DNA from: Bacillota bacterium | GTDB taxonomy: Bacteria > Bacillota > Clostridia > Acetivibrionales > DSM-1351 | Length of the DNA: 64,000 bases | NCBI GenBank assembly: GCA_023400235.1 | Contig: JAEXFI010000029.1 | Span: 62,001 to 126,000 of the forward strand | Reading direction: 5' to 3' | Shown: piece by piece, positions 1 to 8,734 of the stretch | How the letters are laid out: every line of letters starts with the position of its first letter | Position numbering within the stretch: position 1 is the stretch's first letter | Translations under genes and position numbers: made by a program | The notes under the pieces: model-generated | Seen by the model: only the letters and a program-made list of their open reading frames with translations | Databases searched by the model: none | Told to the model about the DNA's origin: nothing

Positions 1-2088
1 TACTCCTCCAACCGGCTGGATTTCGCCTTTTTGATTAACTGAACCTGTTACGGCTATGTACTGCTTTATGGGAACTTCCGCAAGGCTGGACAGTATGGCA
101 TACAGCTCCGCGCTGGATGCGCTGTCCCCGTCCACACCGCCGTACAGCTGCTCAAAGCAAAGGCTGGCTGTCAGGGAAAGCGGAAATTCCTGAGCATATT
201 TCTGCCCTATATATCCGCTGAGTATAAGTACTCCCTTACTGTGTGAGGTGCCGCTCAAATCCACCTCCCTCTCCACATTTACAATCCCGCTCTCGCCTAT
301 ATAGGTGGAGGCTGTGATTCTTGAAGGCTTTCCAAAGGAATAGTCTCCCATGTCCATTACCGTCAACCCGTTTATCTGTCCCACCTGTTCGCCGTTAGTG
401 TCAATCATTATAGTTCCGTCTTCCAGCATTTCCAGAATCTTTTTATCCACCCGGTCGCATCTTGCAGCCTTTTCTTTTACAGCCTGTATTACATGCTTTG
501 CCTTTACGTGTTTGGCCCTGTCGTCCTGGGCCCACATGCAGGCTTCGCAAAGGATCTCAACAATATCGTTAAATCTGGTTGTCAGCTTCTTATGGTCCTC
601 CACAAGCCAGGAGGCATATTCAACCACCTTTGCCACTCCGGATCTGTCAAAATGAAGAGTCTCTTCCTTTCTGCAGAAGCCGCTGATAAACGAAGCCAGC
701 TTCAGAATATTTTCTTCGCTGCGCTCCATTTCCTCATCAAAATCCACCTTTACCTTGAAAAGCTTTCTAAAGTCCTCTTCGTACTCGTATAAAAGCTGGT
801 ATATAGAAGTATTCCCCACCATTATTACCTTTATGTCAACGGGAATGGGCTGGGGCTTTAATGCCGGAACGGCCACCACCCCCGCCTGGTCCTTCATGTT
901 TTCAATGTTAATCTTTTTTGTCTTGAGCACCCGGTTGATGGCTTCATAGGCCTGAGGGTTCCCCAGGACGTCCCTTGCCTGCAATATGAGATATCCCCCG
1001 TTTGCCAGATGAAACAGCCCGGGCTTTATCTTTGTATAATCGGTGGACACCGACCCGAATTCATTTTCATACTCAATCTTTCCAATAAGGTTGGGATAGG
1101 TGGGATTGAAGTCCACAATAACAGGTGCCCCCTTGAGACTGCTGTTGTCCACAAGTACATTCACCTTGTACTTGTATACGGGAGTCTCCTCCTTCTGCAT
1201 GAAGGGTATGATGAACTGGGGCTGCTCCTCGCTGGATTCCTCCTCCTGGAAGTCGTCAAGATTATCCAATATGTCCTGCTGCACATTATCCAGAAATTCC
1301 AATATGGCATTGAATTTCTTATACTTCTCCTTAAGGTCGTTGAGCTGAACGCCAAGTGCCAGCAAAGCTATCCTGTTCTCCCACTCCGAGACCTTCTGCC
1401 GGGTCTCCTTTTCATTGTTTTTTAATTTTCTGATTATGTCCAGGGTTTCCTGCTGCAATATGTTTGTCTTCTCATTTATTTCATCCTTGATATTGTCATC
1501 AAGCTTTTCAAATTCCTCTTCACTTATGGTCTTTCCTTCAACAATAGGCAAAAAGTATATGCCTGAGCTGCCAGTATTTACTTTAAAGCCGTGGGATTCG
1601 GCATCCTCACTGAGTTTATCCAGAAGCTCGTTCTTTTTACTTTCATATTCCTCCATTATCTCAGCCTTTTCCTTTTCATACTGGTCATTGTCAAAGGCAT
1701 TTACTATTTCCTGCTTGATGACCTTTACAAAGGCTTCCATATCCGACTGAAATGCTTTTCCCAGGCCCGCCGGAAGATTGATGGCCATCGGCTGGTTGGG
1801 CTGCGAAAAATTATATATGTAACACCAATCGTCGGGAATCTTCATGGAGGCTGCCATTTCATTCACTATCTGCTTTGCAAAGCTGGTTTTGCCTGTACCG
1901 GTAGGCCCTGACATATATATGTTGTAGCCTCTCATTTTCATTTTCAGGCCGAATTTCATTGCCTTGGAAGCTCTCTCCTGTCCGATTATACCTTCAAAGG
2001 GGCCCAGCTCACTGGTGTTTCTGAAAGGAAACCCTGCCTCACTGCACCTGTAATCCAAGTCTTTATAATTAAGTTCTCTCGGCTTCAT
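1..2088 (-). CDS. Lon-family ATP-dependent protease (LonB/LonC-like), 3' end beyond the left edge
   Basis: Cytoplasmic AAA+ serine protease that unfolds and degrades proteins. It has no LAN substrate-binding domain at its start, unlike classical LonA. The visible 696 residues begin MKPRELNYKDLDYRCSEAGF. A Walker A motif GPTGTGKT lies at residues 61-68, a long charged coiled-coil-like insertion at about 150-260, and a Walker-B/AAA core after it. The S16 protease domain carries GVDGDSASSAE near residues 651-661, with Ser656 as the probable catalytic serine. The partner lysine should lie beyond the window. The ATG at 2088 has TAGGAGAG just upstream. The frame is open to base 1, so the gene is truncated only by the window edge. 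It is the farthest-downstream visible gene on this strand and lies 81 bp from rimI. Confidence 0.88.
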   Translation of the reverse strand, partial: MKPRELNYKDLDYRCSEAGFPFRNTSELGPFEGIIGQERASKAMKFGLKMKMRGYNIYMSGPTGTGKTSFAKQIVNEMAASMKIPDDWCYIYNFSQPNQPMAINLPAGLGKAFQSDMEAFVKVIKQEIVNAFDNDQYEKEKAEIMEEYESKKNELLDKLSEDAESHGFKVNTGSSGIYFLPIVEGKTISEEEFEKLDDNIKDEINEKTNILQQETLDIIRKLKNNEKETRQKVSEWENRIALLALGVQLNDLKEKYKKFNAILEFLDNVQQDILDNLDDFQEEESSEEQPQFIIPFMQKEETPVYKYKVNVLVDNSSLKGAPVIVDFNPTYPNLIGKIEYENEFGSVSTDYTKIKPGLFHLANGGYLILQARDVLGNPQAYEAINRVLKTKKINIENMKDQAGVVAVPALKPQPIPVDIKVIMVGNTSIYQLLYEYEEDFRKLFKVKVDFDEEMERSEENILKLASFISGFCRKEETLHFDRSGVAKVVEYASWLVEDHKKLTTRFNDIVEILCEACMWAQDDRAKHVKAKHVIQAVKEKAARCDRVDKKILEMLEDGTIMIDTNGEQVGQINGLTVMDMGDYSFGKPSRITASTYIGESGIVNVEREVDLSGTSHSKGVLILSGYIGQKYAQEFPLSLTASLCFEQLYGGVDGDSASSAELYAILSSLAEVPIKQYIAVTGSVNQKGEIQPVGGV

Positions 2089-2169
2089 ACTCTCTCCTAA
2101 CCGTGCGCAAAACACACAAAAAAATAGTTATAAAATCCAGCCACACATTCTCTTACACAACTGCAGGTT

Positions 2170-2625
2170 TTAACGGTCCAGATGCTTCCACATGATTATG
2201 GCATCCTCTCCGGTATCGGAATAGTAGCCCTTCCGGATTCCCTCAGACCTGAAGCCATATTTTCCATAGAGCTTCTGGGCCGGCAGGTTGCTTCTCCTGA
2301 CCTCAAGGGTCAGACTTAGGATACCACAATCCCGGCATTGCCTGAGAAGTTCATCCATTATGCGGGAGCCGGCTCCACAACGCCTGAATTCAGGGTGTAC
2401 AGCAATGTTTGTTATATGCCCTTCATCCAGTACGCGCCATAGACCTCCATAGCCGAGGATTTCCTTTCCGGAGACCGCAACTACGTACACAGCCATTTCA
2501 TTTGTTGTCAGTTCGTCAATGAAGGCGTTCCGGGACCAGGGTATTTTAAAGCTCAGGTTTTCAATGGTCATTACTCCGTCCAGGTGCTCCCGGGTCATTT
2601 TCACCACTTCAATGTTATTAACCAT
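2170..2625 (-). CDS. rimI: Ribosomal-protein-alanine N-acetyltransferase RimI
   Basis: GNAT acetyltransferase of 151 residues, the normal length for RimI, which acetylates the N-terminus of ribosomal protein S18 in E. coli. The acetyl-CoA binding motif A is visible as VHPEFRRCGAGSRIM, and the C-terminal GFRSEGIRKGYY is typical of RimI. It lies 24 bp downstream of tsaB, the common Firmicutes arrangement tsaE-tsaB-rimI. Its substrate here is inferred from the family and context. Some GNATs in this position act on other proteins. Confidence 0.88.
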   Translation of the reverse strand: MVNNIEVVKMTREHLDGVMTIENLSFKIPWSRNAFIDELTTNEMAVYVVAVSGKEILGYGGLWRVLDEGHITNIAVHPEFRRCGAGSRIMDELLRQCRDCGILSLTLEVRRSNLPAQKLYGKYGFRSEGIRKGYYSDTGEDAIIMWKHLDR

Positions 2626-2649
2626 TCAGCTTCCTTTCTGAAACCAGGC

Positions 2650-3339
2650 TCATCCCTTTTCTCTTTCAGCCTGGGATTTTCTCAGGTAGAAGGGCTTCAT
2701 ATCATAGCTGCTCTCAAGGCTTCCGCTTTCATAAAGCTTTGACGCAAGCACCGCAACGGATGAGGCCCGGGCAAGCGCCGTATGGGGAGGTGCCATGGAA
2801 AACCTGTCTCCAAGCCTGTCTTCAAAGAAAGAACGGTGCATGGCCGCCGCATCTCCAAGGAAAACCACATCCTCCTTCATTGCTGATAAAATATCCGCTA
2901 ATTCATTAATATGTATTCCCAGGTAGTCTGTGAGCCTTTCCAGCTTATCTCCTGAAATTTTATATGCCGCTGTAAATACCTGATTGTTTCTGGCGTCTAT
3001 TACTGGACAGAGAACTGCCCTTGAAGACGGCAGATTATACGCAAGGGCATCCAGAGTATAAACGCTGATTGCCGGTTTCTGCGCGGCAAAAGCCATAGCC
3101 TTGGCCGTAGTGACACCTATTCGCAGCCCCGTGAAGGAACCGGGCCCGATGGAGGCGGCAAAGGCATCCATATCCGCCGCTTTTAAACCCACTGCCTGCA
3201 GCAGGCTGTCTATCATGGGCATTAATCTTTGAGAGTGTGTCTTCCCTTTGTTGCAGCTGTATTCTCCAGTAATTACGCCATCCTCCAGCACAGCTGCGGT
3301 GGCGACATTTGTAGATGTGTCCAAGGCCAGTATTTTCAT
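2650..3339 (-). CDS. tsaB: tRNA threonylcarbamoyladenosine biosynthesis protein TsaB
   Basis: TsaB (YeaZ) is the inactive ASKHA-fold partner of TsaD in the complex that makes t6A37 in ANN-decoding tRNAs. The 229 residues start MKILALDTSTNVATAAVLED and contain the family signature ASIGPGSFTGLRIGV. Its ATG shares bases with the tsaE stop codon (TAATG), which indicates translational coupling. The nearly invariant neighbours tsaE (upstream) and rimI (downstream) support the call. tsaD is not in the window. Confidence 0.93.
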   Translation of the reverse strand: MKILALDTSTNVATAAVLEDGVITGEYSCNKGKTHSQRLMPMIDSLLQAVGLKAADMDAFAASIGPGSFTGLRIGVTTAKAMAFAAQKPAISVYTLDALAYNLPSSRAVLCPVIDARNNQVFTAAYKISGDKLERLTDYLGIHINELADILSAMKEDVVFLGDAAAMHRSFFEDRLGDRFSMAPPHTALARASSVAVLASKLYESGSLESSYDMKPFYLRKSQAEREKG

Positions 3340-3824
3340 TATATCTCTCCAAACATTTTTGCTGATTGTAGTTCTGCCTCATAGCCTTCATATCTGGCAC
3401 CGGCGAAATCCACGGAAATCTCTCTGATATCAAGACCCTTCCCAAGGTTTTTCCTGATTTCCACCTTGATTATTTCCAGGGGCAGAATATGGGAAATCTG
3501 CTCCCCCCACTCAATTATGGAAATACCGTCACCGTATATATATTCATCAAAGCCTATGTCGAACATTTCCTCGGGGTCTGCAATCCTGTACACATCAAAA
3601 TGGTACAGTGGAAACCTTCCCTCATATTCATTCACCAGTGTGAAGGTGGGGCTTGTGATATATGAGTCTATATCAAGACCTTTGGCTATTCCGTTTGTCA
3701 ATGCGGTCTTGCCGGTACCCAAATCACCTGAAAGGCAGATAACATCACCGGGCTTTAGTATTGCCCCCAGCTTCCTTCCAAATTCAACTGTTTCCTCAAA
3801 GGAACAAGTTTCAGTATTAATCAT
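3339..3824 (-). CDS. tsaE: tRNA threonylcarbamoyladenosine biosynthesis ATPase TsaE
   Basis: Small P-loop ATPase (YjeE) that drives turnover of the TsaB-TsaD t6A synthase. The 161-residue product has Walker A GDLGTGKT and the family motifs SPTFTLVNEYEG and HFDVYRI, followed by IIEWGEQI. I chose the ATG at 3824 because AGAGGA lies six bases ahead. A TTG at 3839 would add five residues but has no spaced ribosome-binding site. The start overlaps the last 8 bases of the amidohydrolase gene, so the two genes are probably translationally coupled. Confidence 0.92.
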   Translation of the reverse strand: MINTETCSFEETVEFGRKLGAILKPGDVICLSGDLGTGKTALTNGIAKGLDIDSYITSPTFTLVNEYEGRFPLYHFDVYRIADPEEMFDIGFDEYIYGDGISIIEWGEQISHILPLEIIKVEIRKNLGKGLDIREISVDFAGARYEGYEAELQSAKMFGEI

Positions 3825-5007
3825 TGCCAGTCCTCTCAAATACTACTTTTCCGTTAATAATGGTTTTTTGCACCTTGGTCATCAATTCCAGAGGATTTCC
3901 GTCATATATGACCACATCTGCGTCCTTGCCCTTTTCCAGGGAGCCCACCCTGTGTCCTATGCCTATGATTTCCGCGGCATTTATTGTGATGGCCTTAAGT
4001 GCTTCCAGGGGTGCCATGCCCTCCCTAACTGCCATGGAGGCGCAGAGACACAGGTGCTGCACCGGAACGCAGGGATGATCCGTCATTATGGCCAGCTTTA
4101 TGCCGGCCCTGGCAAGTATGCCCGGATTTTTAAGGTTCTGATTGCGGAGCTCGATTTTTGACCTGTCGGTGAGCAAGGGACCAACAATAGCCGGATATCC
4201 AGCCTCCGCCAGCAGGTCTTTTATTAGATAACCTTCGGTGCAATGCTCCAGTGTAAGCTTTATATCAAATTCTCGGGCAATCCTCATTGCCGTAAGTATG
4301 TCATCAGCTCTGTGAGCATGGGCCTTGAGAGGTATTTCTCCCTTGAGCACCTGCACCAGTGCCTCCAGCTTGAAATCAAATTCCGGCTTATCCAGCTCTT
4401 CGGTGTTATTTTGGTACTCCTCCCACTGTTCCTTGTATTCCCTGGCCTTGAAAAGATTCTCCCTCAATATTGCAGCTGTGGCCATTCTGGTCATTGGAGA
4501 CTGGTGTTTTTCATTGTACACCGTCTTGGGATTTTCACCGAAGGCCACCTTCATAGCAACCGGCTGCCGTATAAGCATCTCGTCCACACTGCACCCGAAG
4601 GTCTTCAGGGCGGCAAACTGACCGCCTATGACATTGGCACTTCCCGGTCCCGTAACCACTGTGGTGACTCCTGCCTCATAGGCCTCTACAAAGGCCCTGT
4701 CGGCATGGTATACAGCGTCTATTGCTCTCAGCTGAGGTGTTACCGGGTCTGTGGATTCATTGCCGTCATCCCCCTCAAAGCCTACCGCATCCTCCCACAT
4801 TCCAATGTGGCTGTGGGCATCGATAAGTCCAGGTAAGACAACGCCTCCCCTGCAGTCTATTTTGTTCACCTCCGGCTCCAGCAACCCTTCGATTTCCTTT
4901 ACATCTCCGCCTACTGCTATTATTTTGTCATCCTGGCACAGAATATATCCGTTTTCATATTCAGTTCCTGCCATTGTTTGTACTCTTCCATTATATATTA
5001 AAAGCAT
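3817..5007 (-). CDS. Metal-dependent amidohydrolase, imidazolonepropionase-like
   Basis: Amidohydrolase-superfamily enzyme of 396 residues with a TIM-barrel fold. The metal-binding DAHSHIG sits at about residues 63-69. Further ligands appear as KAHAHRADD, LEHCTEG and the late aspartate in MTDHP. The N- and C-terminal segments form the composite beta domain typical of the family (PGLIDAHSH, then KGKDADVVIYDGNPLEL). The substrate cannot be told from the sequence; relatives hydrolyse cyclic amides or dipeptides. It is the first gene of the operon that leads into tsaE-tsaB-rimI. This linkage to t6A genes looks positional rather than functional. Confidence 0.85.
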   Translation of the reverse strand: MLLIYNGRVQTMAGTEYENGYILCQDDKIIAVGGDVKEIEGLLEPEVNKIDCRGGVVLPGLIDAHSHIGMWEDAVGFEGDDGNESTDPVTPQLRAIDAVYHADRAFVEAYEAGVTTVVTGPGSANVIGGQFAALKTFGCSVDEMLIRQPVAMKVAFGENPKTVYNEKHQSPMTRMATAAILRENLFKAREYKEQWEEYQNNTEELDKPEFDFKLEALVQVLKGEIPLKAHAHRADDILTAMRIAREFDIKLTLEHCTEGYLIKDLLAEAGYPAIVGPLLTDRSKIELRNQNLKNPGILARAGIKLAIMTDHPCVPVQHLCLCASMAVREGMAPLEALKAITINAAEIIGIGHRVGSLEKGKDADVVIYDGNPLELMTKVQKTIINGKVVFERTGND

Positions 5008-5258
5008 TTTTCCCCCACAGATATTAAAATTCCGTATTTTTTACAAATATCTATTTCTGCCGCATATGATAACTGCCTAAAGGCAACTTTTTTGGCATTT
5101 TAATTTTATTATATTATGGTTGCAAACACAATATATAATCTCTTGGTGCAGGGATTACTGCGCCGGAATACTGCCCGTGAATGCTGCAAGTTATATATCC
5201 CGAGTTTCTGAATATATTATCTATGGGAACTTAATTCATAAAGGATAGTGAACAACCG

Positions 5259-5735
5259 GTGGAAGAATTGTCAAAATTTCATACAGTGCGCGGCTACCAG
5301 CTCCTTTCACAAAATAAGAATCTTCTCACTTCCGCCATGGAGGACTATCTTGAGATGATTTACAGAAACAGCCTGAAAGAGGGCTACATGCGAATCAATA
5401 CCCTTTCGGAGCTTTTAAATGTTGCAGCCCCGTCTGCCACAAAAATGGTTCAGAAGCTTAGCAAATTAGGCATGCTGGATTACAAGAAATACGGCATCAT
5501 CTTCCTGACGGAAAATGGTCGCGAAATAGGTAAATTTCTTCTGGAAAGGCACAATACCATTCAGGAATTTCTTGGCAACCTGGGTGTTCGGGAAGATATT
5601 CTCACAGAAACCGAATTAATCGAACACTATGTTTCTCTTTCTACACTTAGCAAAATCGGGCTTTTTAATAAATTTCTGCTGGACAATGCTGATATCAGCA
5701 GCAAATTGGCTGCATACATCAAACTTAACACCTGA
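5259..5735 (+). CDS. DtxR/MntR-family metal-dependent transcriptional regulator
   Basis: A 158-residue protein with an N-terminal winged helix (AMEDYLEMIY, SELLNVAAPSATKMVQKLSK) and an iron-dependent dimerisation helix (ERHNTIQEFLGNLGV). It lacks the SH3-like domain of long DtxR proteins, so it resembles MntR. MntR-type proteins repress metal uptake genes when Mn2+ is bound. The mntH gene 0.8 kb downstream supports a manganese role. GTG at 5259 is the start I prefer; AAGGAT lies about 12 bases upstream. The first 26 residues precede the conserved core, so a later start cannot be excluded. Confidence 0.85.
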   Translation: MEELSKFHTVRGYQLLSQNKNLLTSAMEDYLEMIYRNSLKEGYMRINTLSELLNVAAPSATKMVQKLSKLGMLDYKKYGIIFLTENGREIGKFLLERHNTIQEFLGNLGVREDILTETELIEHYVSLSTLSKIGLFNKFLLDNADISSKLAAYIKLNT

Positions 5736-5750
5736 CCCGCCTGCCTGAAT

Positions 5751-5830
5751 AGCAAAATAGCAAAATGACAAAATAATAAAATAACAAAATACCAAAATAA
5801 CAAAATAACAAAATAACAAAATAACAAAAT
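5751..5830 (+). repeat. 8-bp microsatellite, ten units of AACAAAAT type
   Basis: Ten consecutive 8-base units follow the pattern A-N-N-AAAAT. Five are exactly AACAAAAT, and the rest begin AGC, GAC, AAT or ACC. The array starts 15 bp after the regulator's stop codon. Copies of CTGAATAGC bracket it at 5745-5753 and 5833-5841, which suggests origin by slippage from a pre-existing short repeat. Confidence 0.95.
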
Positions 5831-5871
5831 ATCTGAATAGCTGATACCTGCCGGAGACAAAAAACCGTATT

Positions 5872-5902
5872 AATAATCGGACTGAGGGTTATTGTTTTTT
5901 TT
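5872..5902 (+). terminator. Rho-independent terminator after the MntR-like gene
   Basis: Stem AATAATC / GGTTATT with one G-T pair and a nine-base loop, followed by G and eight T residues. It lies directly after the microsatellite and would end the regulator transcript. Confidence 0.6.
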
Positions 5903-5952
5903 GCACTAAAATTAATTCATTGTTATATGCCACCGCAGTTCTATAATAGTTT

Positions 5953-6009
5953 TAGTGGTCTGTAATATTAAATTTTTCCTTTAGGACAATATGTATGTAT
6001 CAGACCACC
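5953..6009 (+). promoter_or_regulatory. Inverted repeat in the leader of the small Cys protein
   Basis: GTGGTCTG at 5954-5961 is matched by its exact complement CAGACCAC at 6001-6008, about 40 bp apart. Both lie 35-90 bp ahead of the start codon. They could form a leader stem or be two regulator half-sites. Neither role is proven. Confidence 0.35.
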
Positions 6010-6044
6010 AGAAGCAGAAATGATGTATGTTATGGAGGTGCGTT

Positions 6045-6227
6045 ATGCTTGACTGCAGTTATTGCGACTATTTCACTCAGGAGAAGGGAAAAAAGGTGTG
6101 TACGTTTACCGGACATTTATTTTTAAAAAACCCTTTAGACATGGAAAGCTATCCCTGCCGGAATTTAAGCTACCAGGAATATCTTTTGAATCAGCATACC
6201 AGGGAACAATCCGAGATTGTTGCGTAA
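6045..6227 (+). CDS. Small four-cysteine protein, unknown function
   Basis: A 60-residue product starting MLDCSYCDYFTQEKGKK. The ATG at 6045 follows GGAGGTG by five bases, so it is preferred over an in-frame ATG at 6027. Cysteines at residues 4, 7, 19 and 38 (CxxC, then C and PCRN) suggest a metal-binding or redox knuckle. I do not recognise the family. The gene lies between the MntR-like regulator and mntH on the same strand and has its own terminator, so a link to metal homeostasis is plausible but inferred. Confidence 0.65.
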   Translation: MLDCSYCDYFTQEKGKKVCTFTGHLFLKNPLDMESYPCRNLSYQEYLLNQHTREQSEIVA

Positions 6228-6277
6228 ACTCATGTTTTTTAACCTTATATTTGATTTTTAATATGTCCCTATATGAG

Positions 6278-6313
6278 AAAAGTGCGTTTCTGAATATAAA
6301 CCGCACTTTTTCC
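6278..6313 (+). terminator. Rho-independent terminator after the small Cys protein gene
   Basis: Perfect nine-base stem AAAAGTGCG / CGCACTTTT with a 15-base loop and a T-rich tail, about 50 bp after the stop codon. It separates this transcript from mntH. Confidence 0.75.
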
Positions 6314-6463
6314 ATGTTTTCAGTGTTTTATCATGGCTCAGTCCTCTCTCTTTGACTGAGCTGCACCCTATCCCCCACCGGCGGATAACTAAACCGCAGC
6401 ACTTGCTCCAAAAGGTGTAACACTTTTTTTGCTCTGCACATATTTTAGATTAGGTAAACGAAA

Positions 6464-6477
6464 TTAGTCTAAGCTAA
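6464..6477 (+). promoter_or_regulatory. Possible metal-regulator box upstream of mntH
   Basis: TTAGTCTAAGCTAA is an imperfect palindrome (TTAG-N6-CTAA) in the AT-rich region 40-53 bp before the mntH start. A related TTTAGATTAGG lies just upstream. It resembles the A/T-rich palindromes bound by DtxR-family proteins but does not match a known MntR consensus closely. Confidence 0.3.
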
Positions 6478-6516
6478 AGTTATTAGCTGAACGCAAGCAA
6501 ACCAAGAGGTGCTATT

Positions 6517-7821
6517 ATGTTGGAGGAAAGTTACATACCCGCAGTTGGGAAACAGTCCGATTCCATGGGTATAGAAAAAATTTTTACAGTAAAACGCCAA
6601 CCCTTTCCTAAATTTCAAACACTGCTTAAATTCCTAGGCCCCGCCTTTATTGTGAGCGTGGCTTATGTTGACCCCGGCAACTTTGCAACCAATATCAGCG
6701 GAGGTTCCAAATTCAATTATAACCTTGTATGGGTCATCCTCTGGAGCAATATTATGGCTATTTTTCTTCAGTCCCTTTCTGCAAAGCTTGGAATAGCAAC
6801 AGGCTATAACCTTCCTCAGATGTGCGGCAGGGTTTTTTCCCGGAAAACAAACTGGTGCCTGTGGGTAGTTGCGGAACTGGCGGCAATGGCTACCAATCTT
6901 GCGGAGTTTCTGGGGTGTACCCTGGGCCTTTATCTGCTTTTTCGCATTCCCATGCTCTGGGCTGGCCTTATAACGGCTGTATTGACTTTTTTTATAGTGT
7001 ATATGGGAAAATACGGACAGCGGGTGCTTGAGGTCATAATCTCAGTATTGGTGGCTGTTATCTGCATCTCGTACACCCTGGAGGTTTTTCTGGCGAAGCC
7101 CGATTGGACACAGGCGGGACTGCATGCAATAATTCCGTCATTGCCGGGAGGAGAAGCCGTCATGATAGCGGTGGGCATGCTGGGAGCCACTGTAATGCCC
7201 CATGTCATTTACCTGCACTCCCAACTGGTACAGCAGCGAAACGGCAATCATACCGAGGAGCAGAAGAAAAGGCATTTAAGGCTGGAACGGATAGACATAA
7301 CTGTGGCAATGAATATTGCCTTTATAATTAATGCAGCCATGGTTATCGTATCGGCTGCGGTATTCTACCGCAACGGTATGGCCGTGGAAACCATAGAACA
7401 GGCCCACAGGTCATTGTCACCCTTGCTGGGTGCCGCCTCAAGCGGAGCCTTCGGTCTGGCACTTATTGCCTCAGGCCTGTCCTCCTCCGTGGTGGGTACA
7501 ATGGCAGGAACAACCATTATGCAGGGCTTTGTAGGACTGAAAATAAGCGATAACCTAACCCGGCTGGTGACCATGCTGCCGGCCATGTTCATAATCCTGC
7601 TGGGTATAAACCCCATGCAGGCACTGGTGGGAAGCCAGGTAGCACTAAGTTTCATCCTTCCTGCGGCAATAATACCCATGCTGATAATAACCCGGCGCAG
7701 GGACCTGATGGGCTCTCTTGTAAACAAAACCATCACCAATGTTGCAGGCTGGATTATTGCAGGCATTATAATCGCCGCCAACGCAGTACTGCTTTTCCTT
7801 ACCTTCAGCGGCAGCGTATAG
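6517..7821 (+). CDS. mntH: Nramp-family divalent metal (Mn2+/Fe2+) transporter MntH
   Basis: Proton-coupled manganese/iron importer of 434 residues with about 11 membrane segments. The metal-site motif DPGNFATN in TM1 has Asp52 and Asn55. TM6 carries VMPHVIYLHSQ at 226-236, where the Met is the soft-metal ligand that favours Mn2+ and Fe2+ over Mg2+ or Ca2+. This form of the motif matches bacterial MntH. AGAGGTG precedes the ATG. The MntR-like gene upstream is its likely repressor. Confidence 0.92.
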   Translation: MLEESYIPAVGKQSDSMGIEKIFTVKRQPFPKFQTLLKFLGPAFIVSVAYVDPGNFATNISGGSKFNYNLVWVILWSNIMAIFLQSLSAKLGIATGYNLPQMCGRVFSRKTNWCLWVVAELAAMATNLAEFLGCTLGLYLLFRIPMLWAGLITAVLTFFIVYMGKYGQRVLEVIISVLVAVICISYTLEVFLAKPDWTQAGLHAIIPSLPGGEAVMIAVGMLGATVMPHVIYLHSQLVQQRNGNHTEEQKKRHLRLERIDITVAMNIAFIINAAMVIVSAAVFYRNGMAVETIEQAHRSLSPLLGAASSGAFGLALIASGLSSSVVGTMAGTTIMQGFVGLKISDNLTRLVTMLPAMFIILLGINPMQALVGSQVALSFILPAAIIPMLIITRRRDLMGSLVNKTITNVAGWIIAGIIIAANAVLLFLTFSGSV

Positions 7822-7925
7822 CACAGCACCTGTCCCTGCGGCATTTCCTATAGCCTCCTGCGCTATTGCTTGCCTGCCGTTTGACCTGTGATGGAGTGAC
7901 TTGCAGGATTTTTCCTGTGACTGCT

Positions 7926-7971
7926 GCCCCCTGTAAGGAGGCCTGCTATGGAGGGCTTCCTTACAGGGGGC
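7926..7971 (+). terminator. Strong hairpin after mntH
   Basis: Fourteen-base perfect stem (7926-7939 with 7958-7971; core CCCCCTGTAAGGA) with an 18-base loop. It is about 105 bp after the mntH stop. The tail CTTAAATTAT is not a classic T-run, so it may terminate inefficiently or protect the 3' end. Confidence 0.6.
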
Positions 7972-7976
7972 TTAAA

Positions 7977-8081
7977 TTATACGACAGACAGCTTTCTTAT
8001 CTCTTCCTCAACTCTTGTTTTATCAATCCTCTCAAATAATATGCCGGTCTCGGGCAGGGAATAGCCGGCTGTAATTTTGTG
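7977..8081 (-). pseudogene. Short start-less reading frame, possible gene remnant
   Basis: Thirty-five codons are open between a TGA (8082-8084) and a TAA (7977-7979). They translate to a sensible-looking C-terminus (AGYSLPETGILFERI, then charged residues) but have no start codon or ribosome-binding site. The composition is protein-like. I do not recognise the parent family. It fills most of the mntH-lrp gap, which otherwise contains only the hairpin. Confidence 0.3.
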
Positions 8082-8131
8082 TCAACGAATTTTTTTGGGT
8101 TTTTTATAAGGTTTGTCAAATAGGCTTTTAA

Positions 8132-8545
8132 TTATTTTAATCTGCTGATGGATAGATTTACCTTGTAATTCCCATACGCCAGTATCCCGTCCAGCAGCTC
8201 TTCCAATTGCTGATGGCCCGCAACAGCCACCTTCAGGCTATAACAGCCCTCTCCGCTGATTCTGTGAGCCTCGGTGATATGTACATTATCTCTTATAAAC
8301 TTGTGGAAGAAGGCATGCTCCTTGGTCTTCATATAAACAGTGACAAAGGCGGACAATTCCTGTCCCAGCTGTGCCATATCGGTCTTTATTGTATAGCCTT
8401 GAATCACACCCTGCTTTTCCATACGGGTTATCCTGTTCCTGACGGCCTGCCCCGTCAGGTGAACCATGTTTCCAAGCTCCTGCAGCTGAATTTTTGAGTT
8501 GTTCTGCAAAGCTTTTATTATTTCAATATCTGTCTCATCAAACAT
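8132..8545 (-). CDS. Lrp/AsnC-family transcriptional regulator
   Basis: A 137-residue regulator with the classic architecture: N-terminal HTH (DETDIEIIKALQNNSKIQLQ, then TGQAVRNRITRMEKQGVI) and a C-terminal RAM ligand-binding domain with the YSLKVAVAG segment. Lrp proteins form octamers and sense amino acids. ATG 8545 has AGGT eight bases upstream; a GTG at 8560 is a weaker alternative. The divergent neighbour encodes an MBL-fold hydrolase and may be a target. Confidence 0.85.
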   Translation of the reverse strand: MFDETDIEIIKALQNNSKIQLQELGNMVHLTGQAVRNRITRMEKQGVIQGYTIKTDMAQLGQELSAFVTVYMKTKEHAFFHKFIRDNVHITEAHRISGEGCYSLKVAVAGHQQLEELLDGILAYGNYKVNLSISRLK

Positions 8546-8734
8546 GCGGCGGTACCTCACACTTTACTTTAGCCATATACTCAATATATACTCCGGAATC
8601 GGAACAGCCATACCTGACACTTGCACGGTGAAAGCACATAAGCCCAAACTCTTGCCGTATCAAAGTATTGCCGGGTATATAATTGATATAAATAGTCACA
8701 CCTCTAATATATCATATGGAAAGGAAAATGTTAT

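Noticed and set aside
5751..5830. Possible CRISPR-like array
   Set aside because: Units are only 8 bp with no spacers; it is a microsatellite, and no cas genes are present.
5616..5860. Phe/Leu/Tyr-rich minus-strand frames behind the MntR-like gene
   Set aside because: They are the complement of the microsatellite, which yields a repetitive hydrophobic translation with no start signal.
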